64,000 bases of DNA from an uncultured Collinsella sp. GTDB lineage: Bacteria; Actinomycetota; Coriobacteriia; Coriobacteriales; Coriobacteriaceae. The notes beneath the pieces are model-generated. The model saw only the letters and a list, made by a program, of their open reading frames with translations. It was not told the DNA's origin and did no database searches. The position numbers and the translations under genes are program-made. The stretch covers positions 23,185 to 87,184 of the forward strand of contig CAADSP010000075.1 in assembly GCA_900751755.1 (NCBI GenBank). Reading direction: 5' to 3'. This document shows positions 41,384-48,309 of the stretch, piece after piece (within the stretch, counting starts at the first letter, position 1; each line of letters opens with the position of its first letter).

Positions 41384-42124
41384 TTAGACAAACATGACCT
41401 GGTCGAACGTATAGAAGCCGGGTTCGCGGGTGACGAGCTTCTGCGCGGCTGCCAAGGCGCCGTTGACAAAGATCTGACGACTCGTGGCGCGGTGGGTGAG
41501 CGTGACCTCCTCGTCCTGGCCGAAAAAGCTTACCTCGTGCACGCCGGCGACGGTGCCGCCGCGCAGCGAGTGCATACCGATCTCCTTGGGGTCACGCGCG
41601 CCGCACATGCCCTCGCGGCCATAGACGGGGTGGTAGCCTGCCTCGGGCTCAGCTTCGACGACGGCATCGAGCAGTAGCTTGGCAGTGCCGCTGGGGGCAT
41701 CGACCTTTTGGTTGTGGTGCGTCTCGACGATTTCGCAGTCAAAGCCGGGCAGCTCGCGTGTAGCCTGCGCTACCAGATGGCGCAGGGCTGCGATACCGAT
41801 GGAGTAATTGCCCGAGTGCATAACGCGGGTGTTCTGGCCCAGCTCGCGCAGACGGTCCATCTGCTCGGGGGTGTAGCCTGTGGTGCCCGAGACCAACGCC
41901 GCGCCCGTGCGCTCGACATAGGCGACGACGGCATCGAAGGTCGCGACGTTCGAGAAGTCGATAATCACATCGGCAGCCGGTGCGTTCTCGAGCTTGCTCA
42001 AATCGAAGCCAATCTGGGCCACGATATCAAAAACGGGTTGACCGGCGGCGTCGACAACGCCCTCGGCGGTGGTGCGGATGAGCGAGCCCATGCGGCCCGT
42101 TCCCATAATGACGGTCTTAATCAA
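41384..42124 (-). CDS. dapB: 4-hydroxy-tetrahydrodipicolinate reductase
   Basis: A 246-residue NAD(P)H-dependent reductase making tetrahydrodipicolinate. The nucleotide loop is VIMGTGRMGSLIR near residue 5, VSGTTGYTPEQM is in the middle, and the catalytic segment is CEIVETHHNQKVDAPSGTA near residue 130. The gene appears to start with TTG at 42124, overlapping the end of the lysA-dapA fusion by 8 bases; no ATG is close enough to keep the nucleotide loop. Coupled translation with the upstream gene is therefore likely. Confidence 0.94.
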   Translation of the reverse strand: MIKTVIMGTGRMGSLIRTTAEGVVDAAGQPVFDIVAQIGFDLSKLENAPAADVIIDFSNVATFDAVVAYVERTGAALVSGTTGYTPEQMDRLRELGQNTRVMHSGNYSIGIAALRHLVAQATRELPGFDCEIVETHHNQKVDAPSGTAKLLLDAVVEAEPEAGYHPVYGREGMCGARDPKEIGMHSLRGGTVAGVHEVSFFGQDEEVTLTHRATSRQIFVNGALAAAQKLVTREPGFYTFDQVMFV

Positions 42125-44426
42125 GCAGACCAGCCCCCTTCAGAGCATCGGTAAGTGCAGAGCGCGTGTCGTCTGCCATGGGGCACAGCGGCATGCGGTA
42201 GTTTGCCTCGATCATACCCATCTGGGCGAGCGCCTCTTTGACGGGGATGGGGCTGACCTCACTAAAGAGGGCATTGATGAGCGGCTGGCCGGCAATTTGG
42301 ATATCGCGGGCACGCGCCACGTCACCGTCCAAATAGGCGCGGCACATGTCATGCACGAGCTGCGGCTGCACGTCTGCCCACACGCTGATGGTGCCCGAGG
42401 CGCCCAGGCTCATGAGCGGCACGGTAAGCGCGTCCTCGCCCGAGTACATGCGGAAGTCGTCTGACAGCAGATGGGCGATCTTGGCCGCGTAGGCGACGTT
42501 GCCCGAGGCCTCCTTAATACCCATGATGTTGGGGTGCGCGGCCAGGCGCTCTACGTTGCGCTCGCTGATACCGCAGCCGCAGCGGCCGGGGATGTTGTAC
42601 AGGATGCAGGGGATGTTCACGGCATCGGCGACGGTCTTAAAGTGCTGATAGATACCCTCTTCGTTGGACTTGTTGTAGTAGGGGGTAATGAGCAGCAGGC
42701 CGTCGGCTCCCAAGCCCTGGTAAGTAAGCGACTTGGTGAGCATGGTCTGCGTGGAGTTGGAGCCCGAGCCGGCAATGACGGGGACGCGTCCTGCAACATG
42801 CTTGACCACGGCGGCGACGACGGAGTTGTCCTCGTCGTCGGCCATCGTGGCGCTCTCGCCGGTGGTGCCCAGGGTGAGGATGGCGTCGGTGCCGTTTTGC
42901 AGGTGGAAATCGATAAGGCGCTCGAGTGCGTCAAAGTCGACACTGCCATCCTTTTTAAACGGCGTGACGAGGGCGACGATTGAGCCCTCGAGATTGCGGA
43001 TGTCCATGTTCTTCTCCTTCGCGTCCGCGATCTGGATGCGTTTGTTCCATTGGGCGGCGACTGCCAGGCGCTCGTCTTGGGCGCGACGGCGGGCACTTTC
43101 GGCGCGCGACTTGGCCAGCAGCTCTCGGCCGCTCGGCAGCACGTCGAGCGTGGCAAAGTAATCGCCCGGGCGCTCGGCGCGGCGGATGAGGTCGGCCGAG
43201 CCATCGGGGCGCAACAGGACCTCGGCGGAGCGCAGGCGTCCATTGTAGTTGTAGCCCATGGAGTAGCCATGCGCGCCGGTATCGTGGATCACAAGCAGGT
43301 CGCCCATGTCGATATGCGGCAGCTCGCGATCGATGGCGAACTTGTCGTTGTTCTCGCACAGATTGCCCGTGATGTCATAGGTGTCCGTGACGGGCGCTGT
43401 GGTCTTGTCGTCGCCACCCGGCTGGCCCATCACCGTAATGTGGTGGTAAGCGCCATACATGGCAGGACGAATCAGATCGACGGCACTGGCGTCCACGCCG
43501 ATATAGTCCTTGTAGATCTGCTTCTCGTGGATGGCCTTGGTGACCAGGCATCCGTAGGGGCCCATCATAAAGCGACCCATCTCGGTGCAGATCGCCACAT
43601 CGTCCATGCCGGCGGGGACCAGAATCTCGTCGTAGGCTGCGTGTACGCCCTCACCGATGGCGTGAATGTCGTTAGCCTGCTGCTCGGGCAGGTAGGGGAT
43701 ACCCACACCGCCGGACAGATTGATAAAGGCGACATGTGCGCCGGTCTCGCGCTCCAGGCGCACGGCAAGTTTAAAGAGGATGCGTGCGAGCTTGGGATAG
43801 TAGTCGTTAGTGACGGTGTTACTGGCAAGGAAGGCATGGATGCCAAAATTCTCGGCGCCCTTGGCCTTGAGCATGCGGAAGGCCTCAAAGAGCTGCTCGG
43901 TGGTCATGCCATATTTGGAGTCGCCCGGGTTGTCCATGATGCCGTTGGAGAGCTGGAACAGACCGCCTGGATTAAAGCGGCAGCTGACCGTCTTGGGGAT
44001 GGGCCCCGCAACGCGCTCAAAGAACTCGATGTGGCTGATGTCGTCAAAATTGACGATGGCACCCAGCTTGTCGGCGAGCTCAAAGTCGGCAGCCGGTGTG
44101 TCGTTGGACGAGAACATGATGTCGTGTCCCGTGATACCCAGTGAGCGGGCGATCATGAGCTCGGTATAGCTCGAGCAATCGCAGCCGCAGCCGTATTCGT
44201 TGAGAATGGAGATGAGCGCCGGGTTGGGATTGGCCTTGACGGCAAAGTATTCCTTAAAGCCCGGGTTCCATGCAAAGGCGTCGCGTACTTCTTGCATGTT
44301 GCGGCGGATGCCCGCCTCGTCGTATAGATGAAACGGCGTGGGGAACTGCTCGACGATATGCTCGAGTGTCTCCTTGTCCACAAACGGCTGCTTGGCCGCA
44401 TATGCCTCGTTGGGGGTCAATGCCAT
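42117..44426 (-). CDS. LysA-DapA fusion: diaminopimelate decarboxylase joined to dihydrodipicolinate synthase
   Basis: One 769-codon frame encodes two lysine-pathway enzymes. Residues 1-440 are a fold-III diaminopimelate decarboxylase: PLP Lys64 in YFAVKANPNP, glycine loop NLSGGVGIPYLPEQ, CTEMGRFMMGPYG, and HDTGAHGYSMGYNYNGRLR near the C-terminal end. A basic linker follows (about 440-473). Residues 474-769 are a full DapA: LVTPFKKDGSVDFDALERL, LTLGTTGESATM, LYNIPGRCGCG with the catalytic Tyr, and Schiff-base Lys in IMGIKEASGN. The DapA part starts at an ATG (43007) with GAAGGAG 6 bases before it, so separate DapA synthesis is possible. Catalysing the first committed and the last step from one chain is unusual. 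It heads the operon and sits behind the lysine riboswitch. Confidence 0.88.
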   Translation of the reverse strand: MALTPNEAYAAKQPFVDKETLEHIVEQFPTPFHLYDEAGIRRNMQEVRDAFAWNPGFKEYFAVKANPNPALISILNEYGCGCDCSSYTELMIARSLGITGHDIMFSSNDTPAADFELADKLGAIVNFDDISHIEFFERVAGPIPKTVSCRFNPGGLFQLSNGIMDNPGDSKYGMTTEQLFEAFRMLKAKGAENFGIHAFLASNTVTNDYYPKLARILFKLAVRLERETGAHVAFINLSGGVGIPYLPEQQANDIHAIGEGVHAAYDEILVPAGMDDVAICTEMGRFMMGPYGCLVTKAIHEKQIYKDYIGVDASAVDLIRPAMYGAYHHITVMGQPGGDDKTTAPVTDTYDITGNLCENNDKFAIDRELPHIDMGDLLVIHDTGAHGYSMGYNYNGRLRSAEVLLRPDGSADLIRRAERPGDYFATLDVLPSGRELLAKSRAESARRRAQDERLAVAAQWNKRIQIADAKEKNMDIRNLEGSIVALVTPFKKDGSVDFDALERLIDFHLQNGTDAILTLGTTGESATMADDEDNSVVAAVVKHVAGRVPVIAGSGSNSTQTMLTKSLTYQGLGADGLLLITPYYNKSNEEGIYQHFKTVADAVNIPCILYNIPGRCGCGISERNVERLAAHPNIMGIKEASGNVAYAAKIAHLLSDDFRMYSGEDALTVPLMSLGASGTISVWADVQPQLVHDMCRAYLDGDVARARDIQIAGQPLINALFSEVSPIPVKEALAQMGMIEANYRMPLCPMADDTRSALTDALKGAGLLD
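43005..43020 (-). promoter_or_regulatory. Internal ribosome-binding site and start codon for a free DapA
   Basis: GAAGGAG (43020-43014 on the minus strand) precedes ATG at 43007 by 6 bases, in frame. Initiation here would give a 296-residue DapA of normal length in addition to the fused protein. Confidence 0.6.
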
Positions 44427-44520
44427 GTCCCGTAAACCTCGCTATCCAGACGGCGCCATCTGCGCATCGAATCCGCATAGCGTGGACCCAATGTCCGGAT
44501 AGCGCTCCCGCATTGCTGCA
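44427..44520 (-). promoter_or_regulatory. Expression platform of the lysine riboswitch
   Basis: CGCTATCCGGAC near 44503 pairs with GTCTGGATAGCG near 44445, ending next to the GAGG that precedes the lysA-dapA start. No clear T tract is present, which favours translational over transcriptional control. Confidence 0.55.
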
Positions 44521-44656
44521 GACAGTCCTGTGGGTGTTTCCCACAGGCCCACCAGGTTGTTCGTGCCCGAAAAACCCAGTTCGGCGGGTTTCGCCTCCCC
44601 ACGGGGTCAAAGTCTGCCGACTCGCCCGTGGCTCTTCGTGCCCGCGCCTCTATCAA
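44521..44656 (-). ncRNA. Lysine riboswitch (L box)
   Basis: The leader of the lysA-dapA operon carries L-box hallmarks in order on the minus strand: GATAGAGGCGCGGGC, AAGAGCCACGGGCGAGT, GGGGAGGCGAAACCCGCCGA, then ACGAACAACCTGGTGGGCCT with a CTGTGGGAAACACCCACAG hairpin and the closing ACTGTC. Downstream, CGCTATCC pairs with GGATAGCG just before the GAGG ribosome-binding region, so control is probably at translation start. High lysine should shut off the operon. Confidence 0.85.
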
Positions 44657-44804
44657 GTGGTAAAGACCCTATCACGTTGCACTTTACCAAACAAGAGTAT
44701 TCGTATATAACGTTTAAAAAATGCAGCAATATGCTGGAAACATGTGTGCCACAATCCTGTATCACAATAAGTTGCAACAGATGTGCCTCACGAAGGGATT
44801 CTCT

Positions 44805-45992
44805 ATGACCGAGCTCCAAGAACTCCGTCGCTATCGCCGCGATCTCCATCGCATTCCGGAGCTCGATTTCGATCTTCCGCAGACTATTGCCTATATCGAG
44901 GGCGTGTTGGCGCCGCTCGCTTGCGAGGTGACCCATCCGTGTCCCAGCTGCGTCTGCGCTTTCTTCGACGCTGGCGTTGGTGCCGCGCGTGCCACGGCGA
45001 TTCGCGCCGATATGGATGCGCTGCCCATCGCGGAGGCGACGGGAGCGGCCTTTGCCTCGATCCATCCCGGCAAGATGCACGCTTGCGGACATGACGGACA
45101 CATGGCCATGGCACTTGCCGCCGCGACGTATGTCGACCGTATGATTCGCGAGCAGCCGGGCGCCATTAGGCGCAACGTTCTCTTTGTGTTTCAGCCGGCC
45201 GAGGAGACGACTGGTGGTGCCAAGACGGTGTGCGAGAGCGGCGTGTTCGAGCGCTACGGGGTGGATCGCATCTTCGGCTTCCACGTGTGGCCCGATCTGC
45301 CCGCCGGCACGTTGGCGAGCTGCTCCGGTCCGTTGCTGGCGCGTTCGAGTGAGACACACATTCATATTCACGGGACGAGCATCCATATCGCTAAGACCTA
45401 TGGCGTTCCGGTCGAGGAGTCGCACGATGCGGCGCTGGCGGCTGCCAAGTTCTTGGTTGCCGAGCGCGAACTGATGGACGAGCTGGGCACCGACGAGCCC
45501 TGTATCGGCAAGTTTGGTCTGCTGCAGGCCGGTACCGTCTGCAATGCGGTGGCGGGGGAGGCCCATGTTGCCGGCAGCCTGCGTGTGTTTACGGACGACA
45601 TGTTCGACCGGGCGCGCGAAGGCGTGCGCCGCGTGCTGGACGATGCCTGTGCCGCAACAGGCTGTACGTACGATCTCGACTTTGCCGAGGGCTATCCGCC
45701 AGTCGATAACGACCCCGAGTTGTTTGCCAGCGTCGCGCCTGCCTTGCCCGGGCTGCAGCTTGTGGAGGAACCGCTGCTGATCGCCGAGGATTTCGCGTTC
45801 TATCAACGCCATCTGCCGGGCGTGTTTTTCCTGCTGGGCACGGGTATGCCAGAGGACCAAGACAACCCGAGTGATTCGGATGGCTGTCCCGCCTATGCCA
45901 CAAGCGCTCTGCATACCGATAGCATGCTCTTCGACGAGGAAATCCTTCTCAAAGGCCTCGATGTCTACAAACGATTGCTTTTGCTTGACTAA
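44805..45992 (+). CDS. M20-family amidohydrolase, candidate N-acetyl-diaminopimelate deacetylase
   Basis: A 395-residue M20D peptidase. Metal and catalytic residues: RADMDALPIAEATGAAF, HACGHDGHMAMAL near residue 90, FQPAEETTGGAKTVCESGVF, FGFHVWPDLPAGT and the late EDFAFYQRHLPG. A lid domain lies between residues 180 and 290. The family includes N-acyl-L-amino-acid amidohydrolases, hippurate hydrolases and N-acetyl-DAP deacetylase. Divergent location next to the DAP operon containing dapH points to the deacetylase step, although general acyl-amino-acid hydrolysis remains possible. The ATG at 44805 follows AAGGGA; an open upstream extension lacks a site. Confidence 0.85.
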   Translation: MTELQELRRYRRDLHRIPELDFDLPQTIAYIEGVLAPLACEVTHPCPSCVCAFFDAGVGAARATAIRADMDALPIAEATGAAFASIHPGKMHACGHDGHMAMALAAATYVDRMIREQPGAIRRNVLFVFQPAEETTGGAKTVCESGVFERYGVDRIFGFHVWPDLPAGTLASCSGPLLARSSETHIHIHGTSIHIAKTYGVPVEESHDAALAAAKFLVAERELMDELGTDEPCIGKFGLLQAGTVCNAVAGEAHVAGSLRVFTDDMFDRAREGVRRVLDDACAATGCTYDLDFAEGYPPVDNDPELFASVAPALPGLQLVEEPLLIAEDFAFYQRHLPGVFFLLGTGMPEDQDNPSDSDGCPAYATSALHTDSMLFDEEILLKGLDVYKRLLLLD

Positions 45993-46006
45993 GGCGCAAA
46001 GGACTA

Positions 46007-46083
46007 TTTGTTCTAGAAAACACGAACAAACGTACGATATAATAGAGATGTAAGTCTATAGAAACGTTTGACGTTACTAACGT
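46007..46083 (+). promoter_or_regulatory. Promoter with two inverted repeats upstream of higBA
   Basis: TTTGTTC-N10-GAACAAA (46007-46030) lies just before a TATAAT at 46038-46043, and ACGTT-ACT-AACGT (46071-46083) lies 11 bases before the toxin start. Both are good candidates for HigA operators. Confidence 0.55.
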
Positions 46084-46094
46084 AAGGCGATACT

Positions 46095-46376
46095 ATGATT
46101 GCATCGTATAAAGATGAGGATACCGAACGCTTTGCCATGGGTGTGCGGGTCAGGAGGTCCGTGCCCTTTGAGCGTGTTGCGTTGAGGAAGATTCGCCAAC
46201 TGCAGGTTTGTGCTTCGCTTGATGATCTTCGCGTTCCACCGGGCAACCGCCTGGAAGCTTTGAAGGGCGATCGTGCCGGTCAATATAGCATCCGTGTTAA
46301 CGAGCGCTATCGGGTCTGTTTTGAGTGGAGACAGGAGATGGCTTGGAATGTCGAAATCGTCGATTATCACAAGTGA
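46095..46376 (+). CDS. higB: HigB-type toxin (RelE/ParE superfamily)
   Basis: A 93-residue basic protein with RVALRKIRQLQVCASLDDLR, PPGNRLEALKGDRAGQYSIR and NERYRVCFEW, then VEIVDYHK, which together define the HigB/killer-protein family of ribosome-dependent mRNA interferases. The length is typical. The toxin gene comes first and overlaps the antitoxin gene by 29 bases, the usual higBA order. Confidence 0.92.
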   Translation: MIASYKDEDTERFAMGVRVRRSVPFERVALRKIRQLQVCASLDDLRVPPGNRLEALKGDRAGQYSIRVNERYRVCFEWRQEMAWNVEIVDYHK

Positions 46377-46689
46377 TGAGACTTCGGCCGATTTGCTGTC
46401 GCCGGTGACTCCTGGTGAGCTTCTCAAAGAGGAGTTTCTTGTTCCCATGGGCATTTCTCAATATCGCCTTGCGAAAGAGACTGGGATTCCGGCTCAGCGT
46501 ATCGGGCAGATTGTCTTGGGAAAACGTCGCGTGACGGCCGACACCGACCTCCGTCTTTGCCGTTATTTTGGCCTGACGGATGGTTATTGGCTGCGCGCTC
46601 AGGTGGCGTTTGACCTTGAGGCCGAGAAAAGGCGGATCGAACCGGAACTCGACAAGATCGTTCCTGTTCAGCAGGCTATCGCACTGTAG
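46348..46689 (+). CDS. higA: HigA-type antitoxin (XRE family)
   Basis: A 113-residue protein with VTPGELLKEEFLVPMGISQY and RLAKETGIPAQRIGQIVLGK forming the helix-turn-helix at residues 20-60, then the conserved RRVTADTDLRLCRYFGLTDG. It neutralises HigB and represses the operon. The ATG at 46348 lies inside the toxin gene, 11 bases after AGGAG. Confidence 0.92.
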   Translation: MSKSSIITSDETSADLLSPVTPGELLKEEFLVPMGISQYRLAKETGIPAQRIGQIVLGKRRVTADTDLRLCRYFGLTDGYWLRAQVAFDLEAEKRRIEPELDKIVPVQQAIAL

Positions 46690-46718
46690 TGCTCAAAGAT
46701 GATGGGGGTGGCGCGGCG

Positions 46719-47042
46719 ATGAGGCGACGCCGACAATCTGCCGTATATAGTCCGGGTGGATGCGGGTGCGGTTTGCTGCTGCTTCCGGTCATCGCTGTGG
46801 GCATTGGCGTGATGTTTGTGCTTGCTGGGCTGGCTACGGCGGCACTCGTACTGTTTATCACTGCTATCGGCGTGACGATTTGGCTTTATCGCAGTCGTGA
46901 GCAGCGCCGCGCCGACGGTAAGACCAATGTAGGATGGATTGCCTTTTTGGTCATCGCCTACCTGCTGAGCATCAGCTATTTGGCCTTCTTTATCCTGTTG
47001 CTTGTGAGCACCTTTACCGGGGAATCCGTCACGGTGGGTTGA
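46719..47042 (+). CDS. Small membrane protein of unknown function
   Basis: A 107-residue protein: a basic N terminus (MRRRRQSAVYSPGGCGCG), a long double membrane segment (LLLLPVIAVGIGVMFVLAGL and following), a short basic loop (YRSREQRRADGKTN) and a third segment (WIAFLVIAYLLSISYLAFFI). GGGGGTGG precedes the ATG at 46719; a GTG at 46689 is an alternative. No family recognised. It follows higA by 29 bases but is probably unrelated to the toxin-antitoxin function. Confidence 0.6.
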   Translation: MRRRRQSAVYSPGGCGCGLLLLPVIAVGIGVMFVLAGLATAALVLFITAIGVTIWLYRSREQRRADGKTNVGWIAFLVIAYLLSISYLAFFILLLVSTFTGESVTVG

Positions 47043-47147
47043 TGCACTGCCAGCAGACGGTTGCGCAAAGTGCGTTTGCTCGGCGTTTGGATAACTGCAT
47101 TGGCCGTTTACCGCAGCCTTAGCTCTCAGCTAATGAATTCAAGTTTA

Positions 47148-47201
47148 ATCCTTCCTACGATGTGCTGTGTGCCGGCACGGTAGCCGGATCGTAGGAAGGA
47201 T
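47148..47201 (+). promoter_or_regulatory. Perfect 14-base inverted repeat that buries a ribosome-binding site
   Basis: ATCCTTCCTACGAT (47148-47161) and ATCGTAGGAAGGAT (47188-47201) form a perfect stem; the loop contains a second palindrome GTGCCGGCAC. The right arm includes AGGAAGGA, the ribosome-binding site of the lipoprotein gene starting at 47204. It could be a translational switch or a protein operator. Confidence 0.6.
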
Positions 47202-47203
47202 GC

Positions 47204-47749
47204 ATGATGAAAAAGCTTGAAAACGAAGTGCTGCTGAGCCGTCGCGCTGCACTGGGCGCATTCGCCACCGTCGCCTTGGGGACTGCCGGTCTTCTTACCG
47301 GTTGTGGTAGCGATAAGGCGACCGTCACCGAGGACGCTGGCGATGGCGACAAGAAGGAAGAGGCGAAGAAGGAAGAGCAGTCTACGACTGACCTGGCGGT
47401 TGGTGCGACGGTGACCACGGCTGCCGGTCTTTCCGTCGTTGTCGATTCCGTCCAGCCCGGCCTCACAAATTATGACGGTTCGACCATGACGGGCATTCAC
47501 GTCACGTACGTCAACAATGGTGATGAGGGCGCAGATTACAACATCTACGACTGGAAGGGCGAGGACGCCAACGGCGCTCAGCAGAATCAGGGTTACTACA
47601 GCGAGGGCTCCGATGAGCTGCAGTCTGGTACCCTTGCCGCTGGTGGCTCTGTGGCGGGCAATATCTACTTTGATGGCGATATCAAGAAGGCACTGTATTT
47701 TGCCAACATGTTTGATAAGTCTGCCACTGCAAGCTGGGTGTTGGCCTAG
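47204..47749 (+). CDS. Predicted lipoprotein with DUF4352-like domain and twin-arginine signal
   Basis: A 181-residue exported protein. The signal LSRRAALGAFATVALGTAGL contains a twin-arginine motif, followed by the lipobox LLTGC with Cys34. A charged Lys/Glu linker comes next, then an immunoglobulin-like DUF4352-type domain (TTAAGLSVVVDSVQPG ... GIHVTYVNNGDEGADYN ... GTLAAGGSVAGNIYFDG). Such domains are common on Gram-positive surfaces and may bind ligands. It precedes an HTH protein and a membrane kinase in the same direction, 39 bases away, and its translation start lies under the hairpin at 47148-47201. Confidence 0.78.
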   Translation: MMKKLENEVLLSRRAALGAFATVALGTAGLLTGCGSDKATVTEDAGDGDKKEEAKKEEQSTTDLAVGATVTTAAGLSVVVDSVQPGLTNYDGSTMTGIHVTYVNNGDEGADYNIYDWKGEDANGAQQNQGYYSEGSDELQSGTLAAGGSVAGNIYFDGDIKKALYFANMFDKSATASWVLA

Positions 47750-47788
47750 CATGTCGCTACCGTTGCGCCGTATGGGAGGTGAAGTCGT

Positions 47789-48211
47789 ATGCCCGATAAA
47801 AAGCTGACTGACGAGTTGCTCAATGAGCTTCTCGACGCGCCAAACATCGATGGCTATATCAAAGAACACGACTTTGCCGCCCCGTCGCTTTCGAACTACC
47901 TGAAGCAGCTACTGCAGGAAAAGGGCTTGGAGCGCTCGCGCGTGGTTCGTATGGCCGATCTCAATGAGACCTTTGGCTATCAGATCTTTACCGGGGCGCG
48001 CCTTCCGAGTCGCAATAAGGTGCTGCAGATTGCCTTTGCGATGGCGCTGACGCTCAAAGAGACCAACCGTGCGCTGACGGCTGCCGGGGTAAGCGTCCTT
48101 AACTGCAAGGACCGCCGCGATGCGATTATCATCTTTTGCATCGATCGCGGTTGCAGCCTCCAAAAGGTCAACGAGGAGCTGTATCGCTTTGGCGAGGAGA
48201 CGGTGAGTTAG
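47789..48211 (+). CDS. HTH-type protein associated with a Ser/Thr kinase
   Basis: A 140-residue cytosolic protein. The central part LKQLLQEKGLERSRVVRMAD followed by NETFGYQIFTGARLPSRNKV and LQIAFAMALTLKETNRALTA reads as a helix-turn-helix of the XRE kind, with a C-terminal helical unit DAIIIFCIDRGCSLQKVNEE. Similar proteins occur next to protein kinase genes in gut Gram-positives, which suggests they are kinase substrates or output regulators; this is inference. GGGAGGT precedes the ATG. Confidence 0.75.
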   Translation: MPDKKLTDELLNELLDAPNIDGYIKEHDFAAPSLSNYLKQLLQEKGLERSRVVRMADLNETFGYQIFTGARLPSRNKVLQIAFAMALTLKETNRALTAAGVSVLNCKDRRDAIIIFCIDRGCSLQKVNEELYRFGEETVS

Positions 48212-48309
48212 CGGCTGATATCCGGGCCGGCGGAGCTGCCGAACAACGATGCAAGCGAACGGGGCGCGGATGCCATGAGGTGTCTGCGCCCTGCGCTATG
48301 ATGGAGCCT

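Noticed and set aside
44427..44660. Open frames on both strands in the lysA-dapA leader
   Set aside because: They lie within the lysine riboswitch and lack ribosome-binding sites and protein-like composition.
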